A stretch of DNA of 64,000 nt from Lathyrus oleraceus (Eukaryota > Streptophyta > Magnoliopsida > Fabales > Fabaceae): assembly GCF_024323335.1 (NCBI RefSeq), contig NC_066582.1:94112944-94176943 (forward strand). The letters run 5' to 3'. The notes under the pieces are model-generated. The model had not been told where the DNA came from. It ran no database searches and saw only the letters and a list, made by a program, of their open reading frames with translations. Positions 35,272 to 45,419 of this stretch are shown one piece after another. Each line of letters begins with the position of its first letter. The stretch's first letter is position 1. The position numbers were made by a program, and so were the translations under genes.

Positions 35272-35604
35272 TCTGTTGATGTGAAGTCACTTTTGGATGA
35301 TGTGCTATAGAAGCTTCTTGAAGATAATCAGATCAGGGAGGATCGTATCATGACTTGCATTGATACGCTTGCTCATGTTGGTGAAGAGAATAGAGTGAAT
35401 ATGAAGGAAGAGATTCAAGCTTTAGAAGGACGTTTGGCTCATGAGATTTAAGAGTTAAAGAGCTTTGTTGACTATCTTGGTAGTAACAACTTCATTTTCC
35501 ATAACAATAATGTTGCAGCAAGTATTCCTATTATGGAAAACCATGTTACTGCTACTGCACCTCCTCCACCATCCTCTTATTTCTTTCCTAATGATCGTGT
35601 GTGA
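35272..35604 (+). pseudogene. SIRE-C extra ORF, C-terminal fragment
   Basis: 111 codons with two in-frame stops. A charged coiled-coil region (EDNQIREDRIMTCIDTLAH, EEIQALEGRLAHEI) is followed by a Pro-rich end. Position before a noncoding tail, polypurine tract and LTR matches the end of a Sirevirus extra ORF. Confidence 0.55.
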
Positions 35605-36175
35605 TGTTTCATATCATTTAATATCATGAAATTTAGCATATGTAGTTTATTATTATTATGTCCATTTTGGTTTGAACTATGATGTTGTGATCCGTTAATC
35701 TTTGCTTATTAGAACAACTTTTGTGTACCATGTGAATTGTATTATGTTAATTCACTTTATTTTGGTATTTATGATATTCACTTAGTTGCTATTTTATCTT
35801 GTTATCTCTTTCATGTTGCGTATTTGTGTTAAGTCTTATATGCAATGTGTATGGTTGTGCTCATGATTAACTAAGTGTGACATTTAGTTTTGGCTTTTGC
35901 ATTAGCTTGGATTCTATTTGTGAGTTTTTCTTTTTTTTCTCTGGTTCTCTCCTTTTTTTATATTTGACAAAGTGAGAGACGTAGCTGAGATATTGTCGAT
36001 ATTTACACGCATTAAGTTTTTAATGCATGGGAGCTTTATAGATTTTACGAATCAAAGGAAGTATTATGTGATAGTCATCAAATTGACCAATGGTTCATAA
36101 AATTCCAAATTTTACTTTAGATTATTTCGTCAACAATAATCTCACAGTTTTGTCAAACATCAAAAAGGGGGAGAC
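35605..36175 (+). promoter_or_regulatory. SIRE-C 3' noncoding region and polypurine tract
   Basis: AT-rich sequence without genes, ending in CATCAAAAAGGGGGAGAC directly before the LTR at 36176. Confidence 0.65.
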
Positions 36176-38127
36176 TGAAAGCACATAGTATTATTTGATA
36201 TCGTTTATGTGCTTTAAGTATCTATTGTGTTTTGATGTTTTACAATTCTATTATTGTTCCATTGTGTATTTGTAATTTGTATGCTATTTCAATCATCTGT
36301 GTGATTGTAAACTATCTTTCCATTTGATTGTAATCGTTTTGGCTACATAATTATACCACTAAGAACCCTTTATATTTCATATTATATTCATTTGATCCTT
36401 GTTAACTATTTCCTTTTTGAGCTTGTGAAAGTTACTATTTTTGTAATTTTCACTTAATTAGCTTCAATCACAAGTTAGAACATTTGAATTTTGATGTTTT
36501 GGTATTTGATTCAAATCGTGTGTAATTTATTAATTCGAATCATTCACCTATTGAAAATTGGAATTACATTATGAGTCAATTGATTCAGATCAAACATTGA
36601 AAATGATTTGAATCATAACTCCATTTGATTTGAATCAAGTGCAAATAATGATTCAAAACATTTGCTTTTAAAAGTCTCTCTTTTTGATTATGTCCAGATT
36701 TATTCGAATCAAGTTTCCTTCTTGATTCAAATCAATTTTCCTTCTTGATTCGAATAAAACCATAATAAACCCAAATTTCCATCATTTATTTAAATGATTT
36801 TTTCTTTTGGTTAAAGTAACAATTGTGGGAAACCAGTGGTGATTCATAGAGAAAAAAAAATGTTATTTTTGTCTTCTCTTCTTAGTGTGTTCATCTTTAC
36901 ACCATTCTTCTCTCTCTTTTTCTAAAAACACTAACCTTTGATATTAAATATGTGTCAATTCTTTATTTATTTTTGTTGCATCTTATTTGTGCAATTGGGT
37001 TGTTGTTTTTGTGTGATTTTGAGAATGAGTTGATCAATCTTGTTAAATATTTGATCAAACCCTTGATAACCTTCAAGAATTAATACCCACTCATTTAGAA
37101 ACTTGTATGAACCTTGTGCATGTGTCCATCATTCATCAAAATAGAATTACTTGACTAATCGCTCATAATGTTAGTTGTTGAGATTACATGGCATTGTTCA
37201 CCATCTTCATCCTTAGTCTTTTTCCTTATTTATGGACCTTTCTCTAGAGATTGAGTGTAAGGGAGACTATTGGTACATTAAAGTATCTAATGTTTTTGTG
37301 TGTAGTTTTTTTATTTATTGTAACAGGTTCAAGTATCATTTCTTGATTGAGGTTTGGTATTGAGGAGTTATCTAACAAGATGGGAGTTTCCATTATACTC
37401 CAAGGAAGACTTGATATAATCAAGTATCAACGGTCCTTAACGCCGAGTTGGAAGTTGTCATTCTTTGGTGGCATTGGAGAAATATTTCCAGTAGACAAAG
37501 TTGGGAGTTGTCTAATATACACTCAGTTAATGGAAATCACTCAGACAAGAAATCAGTGGGATGAGGTGGATTTCCACACATGAATACTTGGAGTAGGTTA
37601 TGATGAATATCGAGGTTATTGGACCAAGATCTTGAGGGATCTTGTATTGTGTTAGCAATTTAGTGTCTGCTTAATCAGACGGAGTTATTGTGTGATAGTT
37701 CTTTGTAATCGAAGCGCTATAATCATTTTATCATCATAGTGGAAGATCGTGATTATATTCTGATGATATCATATATTTAAGAGTGCATGTAGGAAAAGTA
37801 AGGATGAATTCTGAAGCAATATATATCATTGTGTATCATTCTCTTTCCATATCCTTTTACTTTACAAGCATTCATTCATTTCAGATTTGTTGTTGCATAT
37901 TAGCAAGATTGCATTGATTGTATACCACATAGGTTAAACTATGTTTATAGCGATTTAATGTATAAGCATAGGTTTGTGGTGTATCAATCTTAAGGAATCA
38001 TCATGAAGTCAATTATGCATTGTTAAGAACATCTAAGTAATGTATTTTTAATCGCTTCACTTAAAGCGAATTTGATCGTCATGTAAGTGACTTGCACTAG
38101 AAGATTCGATAATGTCGATCTATACAC
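36176..38127 (+). repeat. SIRE-C LTR (right boundary approximate)
   Basis: Begins TGAAAGCACATAG after the polypurine tract. A cluster of GATTCGAATC/GATTCAAATC words (about 36490-36755) replaces the GTCGAC words of the other two Sireviruses. Near 37640-37690 it contains TGTCTGCTTAATCAGACG, an imperfect palindrome. The end near ACCATTCTAGTA is a guess, because no partner LTR is in the window. Confidence 0.55.
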
Positions 38128-38131
38128 CATT

Positions 38132-38620
38132 CTAGTATTTATCTATCATCTCATTTGATGCCATGGGGGTTGAGTTGCTTCTAGAATTCTGCATATCAAA
38201 CTTCTTTAAAAGCTTGCAGAAATACTTAGTCTGGCTTATGAATGTGCCATACTTCAAGATGTTAATGTTGTTTGAGACCATAGAGGGTTTGTTTAAGTTT
38301 AATAATGTAATCCAAATTTTCGTAATCCTCAAAATCAAGAGGTTGAGAGACTTAGAGCTCTTCGTTTATAAATCCATTAAGAAAAACATATTTGACATCC
38401 ATCTAATACAACTTAAAATCCAGGCAGCAGACGAATGTCAAAAGGAGACGTATTGCTTCAAGACGAGCTAACAGAGCATAAGTCTCCTTATATTCAATGC
38501 CTTCAACCTGACTATACCCTTTTCCACTAGAATATATTTATTTCTTGTAGTTATTCCATTTCCATCCAATTTATTCCTAAGCACCCATCTAGTGCTAATG
38601 ACAGTATAATCAAGCACTTT
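38132..38620 (-). pseudogene. Copia RT fragment
   Basis: Reading leftward from about 38620: STRWVLRNKLDGNGITTRNK, then ETYALLARLEAIRLLLTF, MDVKYVFLNGFINEEL, LYGLKQ and FISQTKYFCKLLKKFDM near 38200. These parallel the SIRE-A RT in order but skip the YVDD region, so an internal part is deleted. Frameshifts are frequent. Confidence 0.7.
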
Positions 38621-38639
38621 GATTTACGCATGCTAAAAT

Positions 38640-39500
38640 ACGGATATAAAAATTCAATCCAGAAATACACAATTGATGAGGAGACTCAATTACAGAAATA
38701 GCAAAACCAAAAGCTTAAAAGACATACAATCAAAACAATAACCCTTGAGGTATCGGAGACATGCAATGCAACTTCAAGTTATGAGCCATTTTGTCACTTA
38801 ACATTACGGGTTGCAATGTCCGCTTTCCTCAAATTTTTTTGCGAGACGGACCAAAGTTTTTGGCTCGCACTCTCTAATATGCATGTCCCGCATCGTCTTT
38901 TTATAGACACGTGCATTAACATCAAACATTGCAATACTTAGGCTTAAATAGTGCAACGCCCATGGGTCCGCTCTACCCTGCCCTCATTCTTTACGGGGAA
39001 AACCAAAGTTTTAGGTTCGTACTCTCAACTATATCCACCTCGCACCGCTCTATTTTTTAATGAGTTTTTACTAAACAGACCTAAACGAGACGTACATTTC
39101 TGTTTGTCATCTCTACTTAACACAAATAAAAAAGGTTAAAGTAAAACATTTTAACAAAGTTAAAATATTAATATAAATCCCGACACAAAGATTAAAGAAT
39201 AAAAAAACTGATTTTGTGCTTTGAGATAAAATTAAATAGAACAAAGTTTGTCTATAAAAAAGAAAAATAATTTTAACAAAAAAAATCATTTAATTAATTT
39301 TCTTATACCAATAAATCCTAATTTAGTTTAATCTAATAAAAAAATGATTTAAATCTACATTAAATTAAATCAATGCATAATAATTAGGGGTGACTAACGA
39401 ATATATGTTTGTCCCGTTTAAATCTGTCCCACAAAAATAAATATGCAAGAAAACGGGACAGATGAGTGCGTAAAACTTTGACATATTAAAAAAAAATTAA
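38640..39500. other. AT-rich stretch, possibly a decayed DNA transposon
   Basis: No reading frame of note. Two diverged copies of an ACCAAAGTTTT-GGCTCGCACTCTC-like segment lie at about 38850 and 39000. A TAGGGGTGACTAACG segment at 39387 and an inverted pair GTCCCGTTT/AAACGGGAC (about 39411 and 39453) recall hAT-type MITE ends. This is weak. Confidence 0.25.
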
Positions 39501-39895
39501 GGCTTAAATGCACTTTTGGTCCCCCTAGTTTGGGCGTTTTAAACAATTTGTCCCCCTATTACAAAACCTGCGATTTTGGTCCCTGAAATTTGATTGTGTT
39601 TGGATTTGCATGATCCCCCATCCAATTTTGATCATGTGGCAATTCATTAATGATGTGGCAGGTACTATTTGGATACATGTCAGCATTTCAAATACTTTAA
39701 TTCCCACTTGGATATTTTAATTTAGAAAATATTGAAAAAACAAATTATAAATTAGTGAAATAGGATTCAAATTCATCCTCTTCATCGTGCCCAGTTTTCT
39801 GTAACCTTTTCTTCATCATTTTTCAACCTCATATTTGAACCATCTTCTTCAACTTTTTCCTTCAAAAACGATTTCCTTCATCTCCTTAAGCGTTT

Positions 39896-40327
39896 ATGTT
39901 GATGATGTCACAACATTCCGGTTTCAGCCATGGAAGTAGATCTTCAAGTCGTTCTAGGTATGTATGCAAGTGTGGTTTGGATGCTCCATTGATGAAAGCA
40001 TGGACAAATGCTAACCCAGGTCGTCGTTTCTATGGATGTGGGATGTATAAGGTATGTATAAGGATCTCCATTGATGTTTACAGACTCAATGTGAATGGTC
40101 TGCTATGTTGATGTTTACAACTTCATCTCAAATGTTGCTTGTAGGTTCAAGGTTTCAAGAAATGCAGTCACTTTGTTTGGTTCGATGAGGAGATGAATCC
40201 TAGGGCAAAAGAATTAATATCTGCCCTATTAAAGAACATAAACGAAGAGAAGGCGACGGTTAAATCTTACAAAGAAAAAGAGGAAGAATTGAAGATGAAA
40301 GTGAAGATGTTGAAGAAACAATTGTAG
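39896..40327 (+). CDS. GRF-type zinc-finger protein, two exons
   Basis: Exon 1 is 39896-40051 (52 codons, ending AAG) and exon 2 is 40145-40327, joined by a 93-base GT...AG intron; the product is 112 residues. The zinc-binding part reads CKCG, then NPGRRFYGCGMYK, then after the splice KCSHFVWFDEEM, matching the Cys and aromatic pattern of GRF domains, which bind nucleic acid in other proteins. The C-terminus (KEKEEELKMKVKMLKKQL) is a short predicted coiled coil. Without splicing the frame ends at 40111 and lacks half of the domain. No stop or shift is seen. It probably travels with the MULE; host origin is possible. Confidence 0.75.
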
Positions 40328-40826
40328 ATTAATTGGATGTTATTGTTTGTTATTTTGTTTGCATTTGTTGGGACAACATTGATGAAATAGGTTGTAGGTT
40401 AATTAGGTTTTAGGTTATGTTCTTATGTTGTCTGATATAATATTGTAATAGAATTTGAATGAAAGTACTGATTCAGTTCTAATGTTGTATGATACAATGG
40501 TTGTCTGATATAATATTGTTTGATATATTATAAAGTACTGATAATGTTGTCTGATATATTGAAAATAATGTCAAAATGAACATTAATATAACCAATATTG
40601 TCAAAATGAACATTAACATAACCAAAATGAACATTAATATAACCAATATTGTCAAAATGAAAATGAACATTAATATAACCATAACTGATATACTTAATAT
40701 TGACCTTGTCAAAATGAAACTGCTTAAGTCATAAATTACTTAAGTCATAAACTAGTTAAGTCATAAACTAATTGAGTCATGCAATACAACCAAAATAAGT
40801 CATAGACTACTTAAGCCTTAATGAAA
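40328..40826. repeat. Intergenic region with short tandem repeats
   Basis: Between the two convergent MULE genes. At 40566-40685 a unit of about 30 bases (TGTCAAAATGAACATTAATA plus ATAACCAAT) is repeated about four times imperfectly. A TTAAGTCATAAACTA unit is repeated near 40725-40770. No gene is seen. Confidence 0.6.
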
Positions 40827-41559
40827 CTATTCTTGAGTAGGTTGAGAAGCTTGTGAACTTTGTGCAATTTCTGTTTTCTTTTCTTTGGACTTTTTTGTTC
40901 CCTTTCCACCTTTCGCTTCTTTAGTCTTATTTAACTTCTTTAGTCTTCTTTGGACTTTTTTGTTCCCTTTCTATCTTTCTTTGGACTTTTTTGTTCCCTT
41001 TCCACCTTTCACTTCTTTGACTTCTTTAGTCATAGACTTCTTTAGTCTTCTCTGTCAGCTACCCTTTTTGCCTTTACAACTCCTCTTATTATGTCCCATG
41101 GCACCACATTTTGCACATGTGACAGTTGAAAACCTCCTTGGTAGTATGTGGGGATTTCTAGGTTCATCATTCATCTTGTTCCTCTATTTTTTGGCCTGCC
41201 TATGGATCTCCTCATCACTAGTGATGCCATTGTATTCAGATCATCTACAGGACATAATTGTGATTCATTGGCTGGATACACAATGTTTGAGTAAGTGTCC
41301 ATAAATGTAGGTTTCCTATAGCATGCAGTAAAAAAATGTAAGTCTCCATAATTGTCCATAAACAAAACAGAACAAGTATACATAAACAAAATATACCAAG
41401 TATAGAAAAATAACACATACCTATAGCATGCAATAGCATAATCCTCAGGATGTTTCTTGATGTTCCATATGCAGGCAATTACATGACAAAAAGGTATACC
41501 AGACAAGCCCTGCTTTCTAGGACATATGGATCCAGTGTAGCCATGTAGCAACTCCTTTT
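40827..41559 (-). pseudogene. MULE transposase C-terminus (SWIM and CCHC zinc fingers)
   Basis: Reading leftward from 41559: a SWIM-like finger CPRKQGLSGIPFCHVIACIW, then KKHPEDYAIACY, the usual PEDYV..CY block. A 105-base intron (41420-41316) follows, with TGCTATAG at both splice borders. The second exon has RKPTFMDTYSN, SIGRPKNRGTR and a CCHC knuckle CAKCGAMGHNKRSC. A Lys-rich tail with repeated GGKGTKKSKE and stops follows to about 40827. The catalytic core is missing. The right end is fused to Ogre gag, giving a chimeric open frame 41851-41171. Confidence 0.75.
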
Positions 41560-42540
41560 GAGAAAGTAGCTGAGCGTACGACATTGGAAGAGTGTCGAAA
41601 CGCCAGTCCATCATCCTTTGCCTCTGTTGATAAGCGGGTCTGTTACCCGGTTGTTGTTGCTGGTACTGAGCTTGCTGACGTTGTGGTTGTTGTTGTAGTG
41701 GTGCTGCAGCCGGAATGGTCACAGCCGCAACATACGGTTGTTGATGATAGTTCTGAAAGTTATTCCTCCGGTTATCCCTGTTCTGATAAGAAGATATGGC
41801 ACTTGCATCCCCTTTTGTCCTCTTCTGTCCCTGAATGAACGACTTCTTCACCCCTGATGAAGATCCACCTCCACTCTAGGTCTTGTATGTCTTCAGGTAA
41901 TTCTCCATCCTCTCTCCGATAGAGACTACATCAGCAAAGTTGGAGGCATTGCAACCCACCAGGCGCTCCAAATAAGGTCCGGGCAGAGTGTTCATGAACA
42001 TGTTAGCCATTTCCTTCTCCAACATAGGAGGTTGAACACGGGAAGTTGTCTCCCTCCAGCGTTGAGCGTATTCCCTGAAGCACTCATTGCCTTTAAGAGA
42101 CAGATTCTGAAGTTGAGTTCTGTCCGGAGCGATGTCTGCATTATACTGATACTGCTTCACGAAAGCCTCAGCCAAATCCCTCCAGCAGCGGACGTGGGCT
42201 CTGTCCAGCCTCATATACCATTCCAGGGATGCCCCAGTTAGGCTATCCTGGACAAAGTACATGAGCAGCTTCTCATCGTCAGAGTATGCAACCATTTTAC
42301 GGAAGTAGGCTTGCACATGGGTCTTTGGGCAAGAGTTGTCGTTGTATTTGTCGAATATCGGGACCTTGAATTTCGGTGGCACCCTCACGCCTGGGACCAA
42401 TCCCAAGTCAGCAACGTCTACTCCCAGAGGATTTTGTCCTTCCACTGCCTTCAACCTCTCTTCTAGTCTCCGAAACATAGGGTCCATACCATGACTCATT
42501 CCAAAGTCTTCCTGAAGCAAGGGGAACTGATCCTCCTGGT
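41560..42540 (-). pseudogene. gag: Ogre gag fragment fused to MULE and LTR
   Basis: Nearly identical to the Ogre-II gag at about 50000-50970. Reading leftward it starts in mid-gag (MLQEDFGMSHGMDPMFRRLEE), passes the Retrotrans_gag-type domain (PKFKVPIFDKY, SLEWYMRLDRAH, EYAQRWRET), has a stop near 41878, and continues through the Gln-rich part to 41560. Its upstream side joins LTR sequence directly at 42540/42541; the primer site, leader, ORF1 and gag start are missing. Confidence 0.85.
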
Positions 42541-42951
42541 TTTTTCGTTTTTTATTTTATTTTATTTTATTTTCAAAACGCGTGGGCTTCGCCTAGCGAG
42601 CATGACAGTTCAAGAAATTCCTCTGAGCGTAGGTGATTCTGGTGGCTTTTCTTGGGACTCGCTAGGCGACTCATTCTGCTCGCCTAGCGAGCATGACAAC
42701 TCATGAACAAACTTTTGCTCCTTCAAGATTAACGTTTTGACTGATGAATAGACCCCATTTGAACATGTTAGAAGTATCTCAAGCCATTCCCTTTTGTTGA
42801 CTGATCACCCAGATAGGACCCACAAAGTGTCTTGGATGATATTTAAGCTTCTTGGATCTAATTCCAATTGATATGATGAAATGCAATATGAAATGTTAAA
42901 TGACCTAAAAATGAATGCATGAATGAGGGGGGCAAATTTTGAGGTATTACA
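42541..42951 (-). repeat. Truncated Ogre LTR, 3' LTR of Ogre-II
   Basis: The plus-strand right end GAGGTATTACA abuts the Ogre-II polypurine tract. The left side stops at a T-rich run at 42541, where gag begins. It carries the TCGCCTAGCGA block as in Ogre-I, so only the first ~410 bases (element sense) of the LTR remain. Confidence 0.8.
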
Positions 42952-43140
42952 GCTGCCCCTATTCAATCAACTGGAAACCCGAAAAGAAGATAGCAGCGGC
43001 TTTCGCACTTTCGAGGTATCAAGGGATTGAATACAATAAAAGCCCGAAAATTTGCACTGAAGTGAAGTGAAGTAACAATGCCTATCAGAATCGGCAAAGA
43101 GGTGGTCTTGAAAGAAGAATTTGTCTGGTACGGTGAGAGT

Positions 43141-43985
43141 CAGTCTGAATACCGAAAAAGAATGTTAACCTGGATACCAAAATAAATGGTAACACAGAAA
43201 TAACCATGGCCTGAATGCCGCTCATCAGTCTGAATACTGGAAATGACTTCGATCTGAACATCGGAAGATATGAGATTATTAATATCGGTCTGAACACCGA
43301 GAGGCTGGCCTGAATGCCACAAGTTGCGTCGACCTGAATGTCGGAAACTTCTTCGATCTGAGCATCGAAAAACTGGCTTGAACGCCACTTCGGTCTGAAT
43401 ACCGGAAACTGGGCTGAATGCCACTTCGGTATGAATACCGGAAACTGGCCTGAATGCCACAAGTTGCATCGACCTGAATGTCGGAAACTTCTTCGATCTG
43501 AACATCGGAAAACTGGCCTGAACGCCACTTCGGTCTAAATACCGGAAACTGGCCTGAATGCCACTTCGGTCTGAATATCGGAAACTGGCCTGAATGCCAC
43601 AAGTTGCATCGACCTGAATGTCAGAAACTTCTTCGATCTGAACATTAGAAAACTGGCCTGAACGCCACTTCGGTCTGAATACCGGAAACTGGCCTGAACG
43701 CCACTTCGGTCTGAATACCGGAAACTGGCCTGAATGCCACTTCGGTCTAAATACCGAAAACTGGCCTGAATGCCACAAGTTGCATCGACCTGAATGTCGG
43801 AAACTTCTTCGATCTGAACATCGAAAAATTGGCCTGAATGCCACTTCGGTCTGAATACTGGAAAAACTTCATGCCTGTCAACATCGGCAGAAATAGGGAA
43901 AGATAATAGAGGCGGCGCATGGGCCAATGACACTTGCTGGGGATAATAAAGGTAAGTCATGAACAATCTTCAGTCTGAGTACTGG
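43141..43985 (-). repeat. Minisatellite in the Ogre-II 3' region
   Basis: Two alternating modules: a 36-base one (GGCCTGAATGCCACTTCGGT plus CTGAATACCGGAAACT) and a longer one with CACAAGTTGCATCGACCTGA and TCTTCGATCTGAACATCGGA. Both are built from 18-24 base subunits of the type CTGAAT-CCGGAAACT. The clearest part is 43300-43865. Ogre-III has a single remnant at about 54490. Confidence 0.88.
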
Positions 43986-44525
43986 AAACAACTTTTGGCT
44001 TATCACTTGGGATACCGAGAATGTTTTATGCTTACATGCGTATGTTTGAATTTTTCAATGGCGTAATGCTCCATGAAAATGGAAATGCTACGCGATTTGT
44101 GAGGATGCTATGCAATATGAATCTACATGCAGGGATGCGAAATGCTGGGTAGAATGCCAAGCCGAGGCAAGGGAATCTGCTGGGGAAATGATCACTATCT
44201 TCTGGACCCTGGCAAGGCCGTTGGAGATGCACAGCGCAAAGAACTCTGTGGGGAAATGACCCGCCACACGGTGTTCTAGCAATGACGAAATACCGAGACT
44301 CTGACTGGGGAGAGAACGACACTGAAAACCTGCTATTAGGGAAAGCGATAGTGGTTCTGGCAACCATAATCTGCGAGAGAGACGACTTAGCAGGGGAAGC
44401 AAACACCGATACGGTACCGAGATTCTGCTTCAAGGAAAGAGACCATGGATCTGGCGTCGAGATCATCGATCTGGCATCGAACCCTGAGGAGCAGCTGCTT
44501 CTGCTGGGAAGATACAGTCTGGCAC

Positions 44526-44576
44526 TGTCAACTCCGCTGGGGATGTATAGTCTGGCACTGTCAACTCTACTGGGGA
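44526..44576 (+). repeat. Primer-site-like direct repeats in the Ogre-II 3' region
   Basis: TGTCAACTCCGCTGGGGA (44526-44543) and TGTCAACTCTACTGGGGA (44559-44576) each match the Ogre primer site TGGCGACTCTGCTGGGGA at 15 of 18 positions, but on the opposite strand. Counterparts in Ogre-III are at 55044-55061 and 55077-55094. Confidence 0.5.
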
Positions 44577-45214
44577 GTGTATATTCTGAAACAACCGCTT
44601 GGGGGAGGTACAGCAGTGAGAGCCTGCTGGGGATCGAAGAATCCAATGCTCTGATCAGCTCTGCAGGGATAAGATACCAACTTCGACTGTTGGGGGAAAA
44701 CATTCACCATCATCGGCTGGGAACCTTAAGGAAATGCCCCGAGGGTACCTGTTCTGAATAGACGATCTAAAGCACTGAACATTTACATCAATTTTAAATG
44801 TTTATTAAGCATGTATCTGTAAAGCTCTTATGTTTCATGATGCAATGTTTATCAAAAATTCGGACGTCATTTTTGCAAACAAAACAGTAAAATGAAAATG
44901 AAAACAGAGATGTACTGAATAACACGATTTTATTGATTGAGTGGCCTCTGAATAGGCATTTACATCAGGAAGCAATCCCTAGAAAGAGGTAATCGCACAA
45001 AAGATAAAAACATAAATTAATCTAATGGCAATGTGAAATGGATTTCTATTGGGTTCCAATTCTGCTATGACTTGCTCGTCTTCAAGATCCTCCAGATGAT
45101 CAGCTTTCTGAAAAGAGTGATTGGACTGTTTCCTATCCTTCAAAAGTTTCCAGTCATTGACACGAGATGAGATTCAGAACTACTCAGAACGCAGTCATTC
45201 GTTTAATCTCTAAC

Positions 45215-45412
45215 TTTTGCCTGGATCTCCCTTTTCGGGTTTTCAATCCACCAGGATACCCATTTTTGCCTAAGTTGCCTTTTCAGGTTTTCAACTTACC
45301 AGGTGTACGATCTTTTCATTTTTAATCCCTAATTTTTGCCCGAACCTTTTCATTTTCTTGGTTCGTCGGGATGCCCATTTTTGCCTGGACTATTCTTTTT
45401 ACTGTCCAGCGG
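45215..45412 (-). repeat. Row of four stem-loops after the Ogre-II pol stop
   Basis: Four units each start TTTTGCC. Stems: TGGAT/ATCCA (45222-45226, 45246-45250), TAAGTTG/CAACTTA (45271-45277, 45292-45298), CGAACC/GGTTCG (45341-45346, 45360-45365), CTGGAC/GTCCAG (45385-45390, 45404-45409). Flanks are shared; stems differ but pair. Confidence 0.7.
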
Positions 45413-45419
45413 GTCTATT

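Larger units (their letters stand above)
39501..41559. mobile_element. Mutator-like (MULE) fragment with GRF gene
   Basis: The left end, GGCTTAAATGCACTTTTGGT at 39501, resembles terminal sequences common in legume MULEs. Inside are a plus-strand GRF zinc-finger gene and, converging on it, the minus-strand C-terminal part of a MULE transposase. The transposase core and the right terminal repeat are missing, cut at about 41559 where Ogre gag begins. Confidence 0.65.
42952..45419 (-). other. Ogre-II 3' noncoding region
   Basis: It contains the polypurine tract (AATAGGGGCAGC in element sense, next to 42951), the tandem array 43141-43985, a CTGGGGA-rich part (about 44150-44720), an AT-rich part, and the stem-loop row 45215-45412 beside pol. 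Long open frames on the minus strand at 43085-43966 come from repeat units whose lengths are multiples of three. Confidence 0.75.

Noticed and set aside
41584..41838. Plus-strand ORFs with Val runs (also at 50008-50268 and 61853-62113)
   Set aside because: They are the reverse of the Gln codon run in Ogre gag.
43300..43865. CRISPR-like alternating repeats
   Set aside because: Units are head-to-tail and share subunits; there are no unique spacers and the host is a plant.
43085..43966. Four overlapping minus-strand ORFs of 100-234 codons with repeated HSGQFPVFRPKW-type sequence
   Set aside because: They lie in a minisatellite whose subunits are multiples of three without stops, so all are translations of the repeat; no domain and no counterpart in Ogre-III.
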